Below are positions 26,817-35,783 of a stretch of 64,000 nucleotides of DNA, one piece after another. Where the stretch lies: assembly GCA_009380075.1 (NCBI GenBank), contig WHSO01000004.1:23078-87077 (forward strand). The letters run 5' to 3'. Each line of letters opens with the position of its first letter. Positions within the stretch are counted from its first letter, which is position 1. The stretch is from Alphaproteobacteria bacterium (GTDB taxonomy: Bacteria > Pseudomonadota > Alphaproteobacteria > SMXQ01). The translations under genes were made by a program, and so were the position numbers. The notes beneath the pieces were generated by a model. That model saw only the letters and a program-made list of their open reading frames with translations. It was not told the origin of the DNA and made no database searches.

Positions 26817-28181
26817 TCAGTTGGGCGTGACGGTCAGGCGAATGCCCCGATCGGGGCGCACGGTCATCGACATGGTCGGGACTGGCAGCGGATCCGGCCC
26901 CGGTCCGAACCGGAAACGCGCGAGCAATGTCGTCAGGATGATCTGGGCCTGCATCATGGCGAAATTGGCGCCGACACAGACACGCGGCCCGGCGCCAAAC
27001 GGCAGATAGAGGAAACGATGGCGGGTCTGGACGGCTTCCGGCGCGAAATTTTCGGGATCGAAGGCGTCGGGAGCGGTCCACCACATTTCATGGCGATGCA
27101 GCGCGAAGATCGGCAGGAAGACGGTATCCCCGGGCCAGATATCGCGACCGCAGAGGGTGTCACTCTCCCGCACGTTGCGCGCCAGCATGCCCACCGGGGG
27201 ATACAGGCGCATGGATTCCTCGATCACCTGCCGGACGTAGGGTGTCACCGCCGCATCTTCAGCACCGGCGGGCCGGTCGCCGACGGCGGCCCGCGCCTCG
27301 TCGCGGGCACGCGCCTGGGCGGCGGGATGCAAGGCCAGGAGAAGCAGCGCCCAGGACAGCGCCAGCGCCGTCGTCTCGTGGCCCGCGACGATGAAGAACT
27401 GCATGTTATGCAGGAGTTCCGTCGGCGTCATCCGGCGTCCCGATTCCGGATCGCAGGCCTTCAGCATGTAGTCGAGCAGGTCGTCGCGCCCGCTGCCGCC
27501 CGCTCGACGGCGAGCCTCGATGGCGCGCGCGACCATCGCATGCATGGTGCGCACCGATCCGCGGCCCAGCACCGCACCGGGACGCGGCATCCAGTCCGGA
27601 AGTTGCAGGAAATCGAGGATCGAGGCTTTTCCCACCGTTTCGAAATAGCGCGTGATCGCCGCGCCGTAGACCTTGGCGTCGAAGTGCTCGCGCCCGGAGA
27701 GGGCAACGTCGCAAATGACGTCGAAGGTCGCCGAAAGCATTTCCGCCAGCACCTCCGGATGTGTTCCGCCCCGCGAGAGGCGCTGCGCCGTGCGCTCCGC
27801 CGTGGCCGTCATCACGGGGGCGAGGGCTGCCACGTTACGTTGCGTGAAGACCGGCGCGACGGTGCGCCGCTGCCAGCGCCAGGATTCGCCGTCGGATGTA
27901 AACAGGCTGTTGCCGACGGCGGGTCGCAGCATGCGCAGCATGACCTCGGACTTGGGATAGTTGTCCACGTTGTCGAGGAAAATGCGGCGGAGCGCATCCG
28001 GGTCCTGCACCATGTGCCAGCGCGCGCCGAGCCGGCCCGACACGATGGGCCGGCGAAAGGCCAGCGCCGGAATGACTTCCAGCACGTTGCGCCGGGCCGC
28101 CCGGACGGTCTGAAACAGCGACAGGGGCCGTGGCGGCGGCGCGACGGTCGGGGGAATGGGCTTGAACGGCCTGTTCAGCAT
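26817..28181 (-). CDS. cytochrome P450
   Basis: A P450 monooxygenase of about 454 residues. The I-helix oxygen-activation motif is VAGHETTAL, the K-helix ExxR is ESMR, and the haem-binding loop is PFGAGPRVCVGANFA with the cysteine ligand. It is soluble (no N-terminal anchor) and close to 450 residues, as expected for a bacterial three-component-type enzyme; no dedicated ferredoxin or reductase lies beside it. The start is uncertain: ATG codons also occur at 28250 and 28280. The substrate is unknown. Confidence 0.88.
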   Translation of the reverse strand: MLNRPFKPIPPTVAPPPRPLSLFQTVRAARRNVLEVIPALAFRRPIVSGRLGARWHMVQDPDALRRIFLDNVDNYPKSEVMLRMLRPAVGNSLFTSDGESWRWQRRTVAPVFTQRNVAALAPVMTATAERTAQRLSRGGTHPEVLAEMLSATFDVICDVALSGREHFDAKVYGAAITRYFETVGKASILDFLQLPDWMPRPGAVLGRGSVRTMHAMVARAIEARRRAGGSGRDDLLDYMLKACDPESGRRMTPTELLHNMQFFIVAGHETTALALSWALLLLALHPAAQARARDEARAAVGDRPAGAEDAAVTPYVRQVIEESMRLYPPVGMLARNVRESDTLCGRDIWPGDTVFLPIFALHRHEMWWTAPDAFDPENFAPEAVQTRHRFLYLPFGAGPRVCVGANFAMMQAQIILTTLLARFRFGPGPDPLPVPTMSMTVRPDRGIRLTVTPN

Positions 28182-28377
28182 CTCCTTCGGTCCTGCCAGG
28201 TGATCGGCACTTATCGGGCCACGTCCCAACGTATATGCCGAGTATGGCATGGAATCCGGCGCCGCCGGGACACCCGCCAAATCATTGTGCTTCGGATCGT
28301 TCCTCCATTATCGTAACCGCCGGTTTGCAGTGACAACAACAGCCGGCGCGGGGACGCGACCAAATCAGGGGGAAGCA

Positions 28378-29139
28378 ATGAGCGAAAATCCGGGTCGTGA
28401 ACTTGAGGGCAAGGTCGCGATCGTCACCGGTGCGGCCCGCAACATCGGCCGCGCCACCGCCGTCATGCTGGCGTCCGCTGGCGCGCGGGTGGTCGTCAAC
28501 ACCCGGTCATCCATGGACGAAGCCAATGAAACGCGGGATGCCGCCGAGGCTGCGGGCGGGGACGCCATGGTGATCCGGGCCGACATTACCCGTCCCGAAG
28601 ACGTGCAAGCCATGGTCGATGCCACCGTCAAGGCCTGGGGCACGGTCGATTGCCTGATCCACAATGCCGCCGTGCGGCAGCAGTCTCCGGTGACGGAGAT
28701 GACCTACGAGCAATGGCGCGGCATTCTCGCCATCATCCTCGATGGCGCGTTCCTGTGCACTAGGGCGGTGGTACCCCACATGAAGAAGCAGGGCGTCGGC
28801 GCCATCGTCCTCCTCGGCGGGCTGACGGCCCATTGCGGCGCCGGGGAGCGTGCCCATGTCACCGCGGGCAAGGCCGGGCTGGTCGGTTTCGCCAAGGGTC
28901 TCGCGCACGAGCTCGGCGCCGACGGCATCACCATCAACGTGGTCGCACCGGGCCTGATCGACACCCGGCGCGGGACCGACAGCGCGGTGCCGCGGCACCA
29001 CGACCATCTGGCGCCGGTCGTCAACCGGGTCGGCAGGCCCGACGATATCGCCGCCATGATCCGCCACCTGTGCGGCCCCGGGGGCCGCTACATCACGGGC
29101 CAGACCTATCACGTCAACGGCGGCGCCTATATGCAGTAG
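28378..29139 (+). CDS. SDR-family protein lacking the catalytic Ser and Tyr
   Basis: A 253-residue Rossmann protein of the short-chain dehydrogenase family. The cofactor motif TGAARNIGR (residues 17-25) and the HNAA motif (95-98) are present. At the active site, lysine K165 is kept, but the position four residues before it, normally Tyr, is Val161 (AHVTAGK), and the usual catalytic Ser position (about 148) is Gly. A normal dehydrogenase mechanism is therefore doubtful. The ATG at 28378 has AGGGGGA upstream. It is divergent from the P450. Confidence 0.82.
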   Translation: MSENPGRELEGKVAIVTGAARNIGRATAVMLASAGARVVVNTRSSMDEANETRDAAEAAGGDAMVIRADITRPEDVQAMVDATVKAWGTVDCLIHNAAVRQQSPVTEMTYEQWRGILAIILDGAFLCTRAVVPHMKKQGVGAIVLLGGLTAHCGAGERAHVTAGKAGLVGFAKGLAHELGADGITINVVAPGLIDTRRGTDSAVPRHHDHLAPVVNRVGRPDDIAAMIRHLCGPGGRYITGQTYHVNGGAYMQ

Positions 29140-29344
29140 GCGCATCGGAGCCGCGGGCAGCACCTGCGGCGAGGCCTCGATATGCCAGGCTCCGGGAGCC
29201 ATGAGAGCCTTCGGTTGAGGTGCCGCATCGGGCCGCAACCGCAGGTGCATGCCCACTAACGGGTTGCGATGCGGAGGAGCGGCGGTTAAACCTTTTGCGG
29301 GCGGAGAAAGTGTTTTTTCATATGCCGCCCGTAGTTTGGATGCC

Positions 29345-30130
29345 ATGGACGACCGGCTGCCCTTGCCCACCCCGGATGCGCTCTGGGCCTTCTTTCTTGA
29401 TGTGGACGGTACACTCGGCGATATCGCGCCGACGCCTTCGGCAGTGGTCATTGCCGACCACGTTCCCGACACCCTGACGCGTCTCGCCGCGCTTTCAGGC
29501 GGCGCCGTCGCGCTCGTCAGCGGCCGCACCATCACCGAGGTGGACCGTCTCTTCGCGCCCCTCCACCTGCCGGTGGCGGGACTGCACGGACTTGAGCGGC
29601 GCAACGCTGCCGACCGCATATCCCGCCCGGTGACCAATCCGGCACCATTGGAGTCGACCCGCCACGCCCTGCAGGACTTTGCATCCGCCCATCCTGGTAC
29701 ACTGGTGGAGGACAAGGGCATTTCCATCGCACTTCATTTCCGGGGCGCCGCCGGCGCGGAAAAGGAAGCGGAAGGGCTTGTCACGGCGCTGCTGGCGCGC
29801 CATGGCGCGGCCCTCGAACTGCAGCGCGGCAAGATGGTGCTGGAGCTTCGTCCCCGCGGGGCCGACAAGGGTACCGCCATTCGCGCCTTCATGGCGGAGC
29901 CACCCTTTGCCGGTCGTATCCCGGTCTTTGTCGGTGATGACGTTACCGACGAGGCCGGATTTGCTACCATCAATGACCTTGATGGCATCTCCATCCGGGT
30001 GGGAGACGGCACCGACACCTGCGCCCGCTATGTGGGGGCTTCGGTCGCCGCCATCCATCGATGGCTGGACGATGCCGCCCGCACGCTTGCCGGACATGCG
30101 CAGGGCACAAAGGAAACCGGTCATGAATAA
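29345..30130 (+). CDS. otsB: trehalose-6-phosphate phosphatase
   Basis: A 261-residue HAD-superfamily phosphatase that removes phosphate from trehalose-6-phosphate. Motif I is FFLDVDGTLGDIAP near residue 15, motif II is SGR near 60 and motif IV is GDDVTDE near 200. It is the first gene of a compact otsB-GH15-otsA-glk operon and overlaps the next gene by 8 bases. The ATG at 29345 was chosen because upstream in-frame sequence does not resemble the family. Trehalose is a common osmo- and desiccation protectant. Confidence 0.92.
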   Translation: MDDRLPLPTPDALWAFFLDVDGTLGDIAPTPSAVVIADHVPDTLTRLAALSGGAVALVSGRTITEVDRLFAPLHLPVAGLHGLERRNAADRISRPVTNPAPLESTRHALQDFASAHPGTLVEDKGISIALHFRGAAGAEKEAEGLVTALLARHGAALELQRGKMVLELRPRGADKGTAIRAFMAEPPFAGRIPVFVGDDVTDEAGFATINDLDGISIRVGDGTDTCARYVGASVAAIHRWLDDAARTLAGHAQGTKETGHE

Positions 30131-31904
30131 TCTCGAGCTGGCGGTCATCGGCAATTGCATCCACGGCGCCCTCATCGACCGTACCGGACGTATTCTGTGG
30201 TCGTGCCTTCCGCGCTACGATGGCGACCCCATGTTCTGTCGCCTGATCAACAACGACAATGGCGACGGTGGTTTCTTCGACATCCATCTCGACGGATTTC
30301 AGGATTCGGAACAGCAGTACATCCACAATACTGCCGTCCTCACGACCGTGCTGCATGCCGAGGACGGCTCCGCCGTCGAAATCACGGATTTCGCCCCACG
30401 GTTCAAGCAGTTGGGCCGGATCTACCGCCCCGTGATGATCGTCCGCATGATCCGCCCCCTCAAGGGAAGCCCGCGCATCACCATTCGGTTGCGGCCGACC
30501 GCCGATTACGGTGCACGGCGGCCGGAGATCACCTACGGCTCGAACCATATCCGCTACCTTATGACGGCAGCGACCCTGCGGCTCACTACCGACGCGCCGC
30601 TGTCCATGGTGCGCGAGGAAACCCCGTTCGTGCTGGAAGGCCCGATCACCATGATCTTCGGCCCGGACGAGACCCTCAACGCCTCGATCCGCGATTCCGG
30701 GCGCAGCTTTCTCGAGCGCACCGTCGACTATTGGCAGGAATGGGTGCGGTCCCTTTCGCTTCCCTTCGAATGGCAGGAGGCGGTCATTCGCGCCGCCGTC
30801 ACCCTCAAGCTGTGCACGTTCGAGGAAACCGGCGCCGTTATCGCCGCGATGACCACGTCGATCCCCGAGGCCCCCGGCACCGAGCGCAACTGGGACTACC
30901 GCTATTGCTGGTTGCGCGACGCCTTTTTCGCGGTCCAGGCGCTCAACCGGCTGGGCGCGACGCAAACCATGGAAGCCTACCTCCGTTATCTCGCCAACGT
31001 GGTGGCGACCAGTCCCGACGGATCCCTGCAGCCCGTCTACGGCATCGCCACCGAGACGCGGCTGACGGAGCGTATCATCGACAGCCTTGCAGGGTACCAG
31101 GGCATGCGGCCCGTCCGCGTCGGCAACCAGGCCTACGAGCACGTCCAGAACGACGTCTACGGCAGCGTTATAATGGCCAGCACCCAGTTCTTCTTCGACG
31201 AGCGCCTGCGCCATCCCGCGAGCACCGGTCTCTATGAACGACTCGAACAGATCGGCGAACAGTGTATCCGGCGATTCGACCAGCCCGACGCGGGCATCTG
31301 GGAGTACCGCACCCGCGCTCAGGTGCACACCCATTCGGCGGTGATGTGCTGGTCGGGATGTACCCGGCTCGCACGCATCGCGGAACGGCTGGGGCTGGGC
31401 GCGCGCGCTCTCTATTGGGAAACCCATGCACAGCGCATGCGGGAGGTCATCCTCAATGCTGCCTGGGACAGGGACATGAACAGCTTCACCTCGAGCTTCG
31501 GCGGCAAGGATCTCGATGCCAGCCTGCTGCTGCTTCACGCGCTGGGATTCGTCGCCGCGGACGATCCCCGTTTCGCGGGCACCGTTGCCGCCATCGAGAA
31601 AAACCTGAAGCGGGGCGACTACATCTTCCGCTACGTCAACGAGGACGATTTCGGCGTTCCGGAGACCGCGTTCATCGTCTGTACGTTCTGGTATATCGAT
31701 GCTCTGGCGGCATTGGGCCGCAAGGACGAGGCGCGCACGCTGTTCGAGCACATGCTTGCCCGGCGCAACGGCTGCGGATTGCTGTCCGAGGACGTCAGTG
31801 TTTCCGACGGTACACTGTGGGGCAATTTCCCGCAGACCTATTCGATGGTCGGGCTGATCAATGCCGCCATGCGGCTGAGCCGAAGCTGGGAAGAGGCGTT
31901 ATGA
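30123..31904 (+). CDS. glycoside hydrolase family 15 protein, probable trehalase
   Basis: A 593-residue GH15 enzyme with an N-terminal beta-sandwich domain (about residues 1-220) and an alpha/alpha barrel. The first catalytic-site strand is ERNWDYRYCWLRDAF near residue 255 and the general base region is LLSEDVSVSDGTLWGNFPQ near 560. Bacterial members include glucoamylases and trehalases; placement between otsB and otsA and before glucokinase makes trehalase the likeliest activity. It overlaps otsB by 8 bases and otsA by 4. Confidence 0.87.
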   Translation: MNNLELAVIGNCIHGALIDRTGRILWSCLPRYDGDPMFCRLINNDNGDGGFFDIHLDGFQDSEQQYIHNTAVLTTVLHAEDGSAVEITDFAPRFKQLGRIYRPVMIVRMIRPLKGSPRITIRLRPTADYGARRPEITYGSNHIRYLMTAATLRLTTDAPLSMVREETPFVLEGPITMIFGPDETLNASIRDSGRSFLERTVDYWQEWVRSLSLPFEWQEAVIRAAVTLKLCTFEETGAVIAAMTTSIPEAPGTERNWDYRYCWLRDAFFAVQALNRLGATQTMEAYLRYLANVVATSPDGSLQPVYGIATETRLTERIIDSLAGYQGMRPVRVGNQAYEHVQNDVYGSVIMASTQFFFDERLRHPASTGLYERLEQIGEQCIRRFDQPDAGIWEYRTRAQVHTHSAVMCWSGCTRLARIAERLGLGARALYWETHAQRMREVILNAAWDRDMNSFTSSFGGKDLDASLLLLHALGFVAADDPRFAGTVAAIEKNLKRGDYIFRYVNEDDFGVPETAFIVCTFWYIDALAALGRKDEARTLFEHMLARRNGCGLLSEDVSVSDGTLWGNFPQTYSMVGLINAAMRLSRSWEEAL

Positions 31905-33283
31905 GCCGGCTGGTCGTCGTTTCCAACCGCGTGACTCGCGCCAGCGGCGGCGCGACCCGGGCCGGTGGTCTTGCCGTGGGGCTGCTGGGTGCCCTCAGGG
32001 AAGCGAAAGGGTTGTGGTTCGGCTGGTCCGGGGAGATCGCCGAGGACCCGTCCGACCAGCCGCAACTGGCAACCAGCGGCGGCATCGCCTATGCCACCGT
32101 CGACCTGTCACCCCAGGACTATGCCGAATACTACAACGGATTTTCCAATGCCGCGCTGTGGCCGCTGTTTCATTACCGGCTCGACCTCACCGATTTCCAT
32201 CGCGCCTATTACCGGGGCTACCGGCGCGTAAACGCCCGATTCGCGCGCATCCTGCGTGATCTGCTCCGGCCCGACGACCTGATTTGGGTGCACGACTATC
32301 ACCTGATCCCGTTGGCGGAAGAGCTCAGGCGCCTGGGCGTGCGCAACCGCATGGGCTTCTTCCTGCACACGCCGTTTCCGTCACACCAGGTCATGGTCGC
32401 GCTGCCGAACCACCGCGAGATCGTCGTCGCCATGAGCGCTTACGACGTGGTGGGCTTCCAGACGGCGACCGACCTTCGAACATTTACGCACTACATCATG
32501 TTCGAGACCCGCGGCACCTTTACCGACAAGGGCCTTATTCGCGCCTTCGGCCATACGTTCTACGCAGGCAAGTTTCCCATCGGCATCGATGTCGGCAATA
32601 TCGAGTCTATGGCCGGTTCGGCGCCCAACCCCACCGAAGTCGAACGCCTGAAAGGCAGCCTGTGGGACCGCCACCTGATTATCGGGGTCGACCGGCTCGA
32701 CTATTCCAAGGGGCTCGTTCAGCGGTTCAAGGCTTTCGACCTGTTTCTTGCCGAGAACAAGGAAATGCGGGGCAAGGTTGTGCTGATGCAGATCGCGCCG
32801 CGGTCGCGCGAGGACGTAACGCAATACTCGGAGATCCGACAGGCGCTTGAGGCCGAGGCCGGACGCATAAATGGCGCCTATGCCGAATTCGACTGGGCGC
32901 CAATTCGCTACCTCAACCGGGGCTTCAGCCGCAGCATGCTCACCAGTTTCTTTCGCCACGCGCGGGTCGGCCTGGTCACCCCCTTGCGCGACGGAATGAA
33001 CATGGTGGCCAAGGAATACATCGCCGCCCAGAACCCCGAGGACCCCGGAGTCCTCATCCTGTCGCGCTTTGCCGGCGCGGCGGAGCAACTCCCGAGCGCC
33101 CTGATCGTCAATCCCTACGACGAGGAACAGGTCGCGGCGACGCTTGGACGCGCCCTCGAAATGCCGCGCAAGGAACGCCAAGCCCGCTGGAAAGCCGCCA
33201 TGGACGTCGTTCGCCGCTCCGATATCGACGCCTGGCGCGGCAGCTTCCTGCGCGTGCTGCGGCGCGCTCCCTTTTCCACATGA
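31901..33283 (+). CDS. otsA: trehalose-6-phosphate synthase
   Basis: A 460-residue GT20 glycosyltransferase joining UDP-glucose and glucose-6-phosphate. The N-terminal ATRAGGLAVGL loop, the WVHDYHLIPLAEELR motif near residue 130, GVDRLDYSKGL near 262 and the C-terminal DGMNMVAKEY are all present. It starts inside the GH15 stop (ATGA) and ends inside the glucokinase start (ATGA), so the four genes are translationally coupled. Confidence 0.95.
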   Translation: MSRLVVVSNRVTRASGGATRAGGLAVGLLGALREAKGLWFGWSGEIAEDPSDQPQLATSGGIAYATVDLSPQDYAEYYNGFSNAALWPLFHYRLDLTDFHRAYYRGYRRVNARFARILRDLLRPDDLIWVHDYHLIPLAEELRRLGVRNRMGFFLHTPFPSHQVMVALPNHREIVVAMSAYDVVGFQTATDLRTFTHYIMFETRGTFTDKGLIRAFGHTFYAGKFPIGIDVGNIESMAGSAPNPTEVERLKGSLWDRHLIIGVDRLDYSKGLVQRFKAFDLFLAENKEMRGKVVLMQIAPRSREDVTQYSEIRQALEAEAGRINGAYAEFDWAPIRYLNRGFSRSMLTSFFRHARVGLVTPLRDGMNMVAKEYIAAQNPEDPGVLILSRFAGAAEQLPSALIVNPYDEEQVAATLGRALEMPRKERQARWKAAMDVVRRSDIDAWRGSFLRVLRRAPFST

Positions 33284-34251
33284 GAGCCGAAGCGCCCCGG
33301 CTCCTCGCCGACATCGGCGGCACCAACGCCCGCTTCGCGCTACAACGACCGGGCCAGCCCCCGGCCCGCTACCGCGTGTTGAAAACGGCGGATCATCCGG
33401 GCCTGGGAGTCGCCATCGCCCGTTACCTCGCGCTCGTCCGACCCGCACGGATACCAGACGTCGCCGCCATCGCCGTCGCCGCCCCGGTGCTCGGCGATGC
33501 GATTGCGCTCACCAATTCGTCGTGGTCGTTCTCTACTGACGCCGTCGCGCGGGCGGCGGGCTTGACCCGGCTCCACGTCCTCAACGATTTCGAGGTCCTG
33601 GCCTGGGCGCTGGCCACGTTCGGTCGAGATGACCTCCGCAAGATCGGGCGCGGCCGGCCCGCGGCGCAGGCCCCCTGCGCCGTGTTCGGTCCGGGCACGG
33701 GGCTCGGCGTCTCCTGTTTCCTGCCGGAGGCAGCCGGCGGGCCGGCAGCGCTCGCGAGCGAGGGTGGCCACACCAGCCTGGCAGCGGGAACGGCGCGCGA
33801 GGCCGCGGTGATCGAGGTTCTCCGCAAGCGTTTCGGGCACGTATCCGCGGAACGGCTGCTGTCGGGCCCGGGTCTTGCCAATATCTATTGGGCGCTGACC
33901 CGGCTCGATAACGCCGCGGATGCGGAGCTGATGAAGCCGGGCGTCATCGCGCGGGAAGCGCGTCACGCAAACGATCCGCGGGCGCTGGAGGCGGTCGCGA
34001 TGTTTTCGGCGCTGGCCGGACAGTTTGCCGGCGACCTGGCCCTGACCTTCGGGGCACGGGGTGGCGTCTATGTCGCAGGAGGGGTCATTCCAAGGCTGGG
34101 GACCGCCTTCGATACCGGCCTGTTCCGCCGACGATTCGAAGCGAAGGGACGGTTCGGATCGTGGTTGCAGCGGGTTCCCACCTGGCTGATCACCCATCCG
34201 CGCCCGGCGATGCCGGGCCTTGCCCGTTACCTTGACCTTGTGTGGGATTGA
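33280..34251 (+). CDS. glk: glucokinase
   Basis: A 323-residue bacterial glucokinase of the Glk family. The phosphate-binding loop LLADIGGTNARFAL lies at residues 8-21, the sugar-binding LNDFE motif near 105, FGPGTGLGVS near 142 and SEGGH near 165. As the last gene of the trehalose operon it can phosphorylate the glucose released by the GH15 enzyme, returning it as glucose-6-phosphate, which is also the acceptor for OtsA. Confidence 0.93.
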   Translation: MRAEAPRLLADIGGTNARFALQRPGQPPARYRVLKTADHPGLGVAIARYLALVRPARIPDVAAIAVAAPVLGDAIALTNSSWSFSTDAVARAAGLTRLHVLNDFEVLAWALATFGRDDLRKIGRGRPAAQAPCAVFGPGTGLGVSCFLPEAAGGPAALASEGGHTSLAAGTAREAAVIEVLRKRFGHVSAERLLSGPGLANIYWALTRLDNAADAELMKPGVIAREARHANDPRALEAVAMFSALAGQFAGDLALTFGARGGVYVAGGVIPRLGTAFDTGLFRRRFEAKGRFGSWLQRVPTWLITHPRPAMPGLARYLDLVWD

Positions 34252-34349
34252 ACGGGGACTCCCATTGCCGAACCGGGCCGCAGCAGCGTCTTGCACCATC
34301 AAACGGCAGCGGGTTTTACGGAATGCGATATCCGGCCGCGATCAGGAGA

Positions 34350-35519
34350 TCAGGCAGCGCCGCGCACTTTCTCCGGGCGCTCCAACCCGATGCGCTCGTT
34401 GATCACCTCGAGCTCGATGATCGGTTTCTCGGCTTCCGCCGCGACGACGCCGAGCGGGGTGCCACCGGCCTGCACCAGCTCGATCTGCTGCTTGAGAAGG
34501 CGGCGGTAGGTGACGATACCCCGGTCGGCCGCGCCCAGTCGCTCGCGCGTGCGATCCATGACCGCCCCTTGCGTTTCCCATGCCATCGCGTCCTGCGCCG
34601 GGACCTGATCCATGCGGAACCGGCCCGTATCGTCACGGAAATTGAAGTGCTCCATCGGGACCTCGGCGTCCGGCGCCGTGACAACGGCCGAATCCGGCTG
34701 GAAATTGACGATGTAGATCTGGGTATGGGTGTCGTCGACCGGAATGCGGCACTGCAGGTTGTGCCGGCGGGCGCGGCTGCCTTTTGCGGTCGCCACATGA
34801 CGAAGGATGTTGGGGAACAGGAGCGGATGCTGGTCGATCATCGGTCGTCCGCCCGGTTTCGCCGCGGCTGTGGTCCGCCGCTTCATTATGCCGTAGTCGA
34901 AGGTGATGAAGTCGTGCTGCTCGTCATAATGATCCATCACCTTGGCGAGATGCGCCGATGATCCATGCAACCAGTACAGATGCGACGGATCCACGGAGTT
35001 CTCCATGCACTGCAGCCAGTTGCAGTTGAGCACGGCAAACTTGCGGATCCAGCGTCGTCCATGCCGCCAGGCGAGGACATCCCACTTCGGCAGTGCTGGC
35101 GCCGGCGCCGGCCCCATATAGGCGAACAGCATGCCGCCCAGATGCCGCACGGGGTAAGCGGTCTGAACGACCTTGTCGGCAAAGGCGGTGACGTTGGGCT
35201 CGGCCGGCATTTCCACGCAATGGCCTTCCGCATCGTATTTCCAGCCGTGATAGGGGCAGCGTATGCAATTACCTTCAACACGGCCATACGACAACGATGC
35301 GAAGCGGTGAGCGCATTGTTCGGCAACGAGGCCATAGCTGCCGTCGGTACCCTTGTAGAGCACGAGGTCCTCGCCCAGGATACGAAGCGTCATGATCGGC
35401 TTTTCGTCCGTGAGCTCGGTCGCAGCCGCGATCGGCTGCCAGTAGCGCCGGAGCAGCGCCCCCGCGGGCGTGCCGGGACCGATGCAAGTCATTAGTTCAT
35501 TGTCTTCACGAGACAGCAT
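34350..35519 (-). CDS. Rieske non-haem iron aromatic ring-hydroxylating oxygenase, alpha subunit (second copy)
   Basis: A 389-residue paralogue of the oxygenase at 18053, alignable almost end to end, with the same Rieske ligands (C69, H71, C88, H91) and the same DPSHLYWLH iron site. It belongs to the phthalate 4,5-dioxygenase-like group. It stands alone between glk and phoX with no electron-transfer or downstream catabolic gene adjacent. The start ATG at 35519 corresponds exactly to the start chosen for its paralogue. Confidence 0.87.
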   Translation of the reverse strand: MLSREDNELMTCIGPGTPAGALLRRYWQPIAAATELTDEKPIMTLRILGEDLVLYKGTDGSYGLVAEQCAHRFASLSYGRVEGNCIRCPYHGWKYDAEGHCVEMPAEPNVTAFADKVVQTAYPVRHLGGMLFAYMGPAPAPALPKWDVLAWRHGRRWIRKFAVLNCNWLQCMENSVDPSHLYWLHGSSAHLAKVMDHYDEQHDFITFDYGIMKRRTTAAAKPGGRPMIDQHPLLFPNILRHVATAKGSRARRHNLQCRIPVDDTHTQIYIVNFQPDSAVVTAPDAEVPMEHFNFRDDTGRFRMDQVPAQDAMAWETQGAVMDRTRERLGAADRGIVTYRRLLKQQIELVQAGGTPLGVVAAEAEKPIIELEVINERIGLERPEKVRGAA

Positions 35520-35783
35520 GACCGTGTTCCTTCCCAGTTTCGTCGGGCGTGCCCCGGGCTAAACAAGGGGCCTCTGTTTTGCGATTTATACTATCACACC
35601 ATCGCCGTTGTCACCTTAACGCGAGGCGGCCGCGCCTTGCGGAAACCACGAGTTTTCGCGCCGAAGCGGCACGGCGGCATTCCTGCGGCCGGTGGAAAAA
35701 TACTTGTTCCCGTTGTATGCGCAGCGATAGCTCCGCCCGGAGATGGGCCGGTGACGGACGTTCCGGAAAAGGTTACGGCACGG

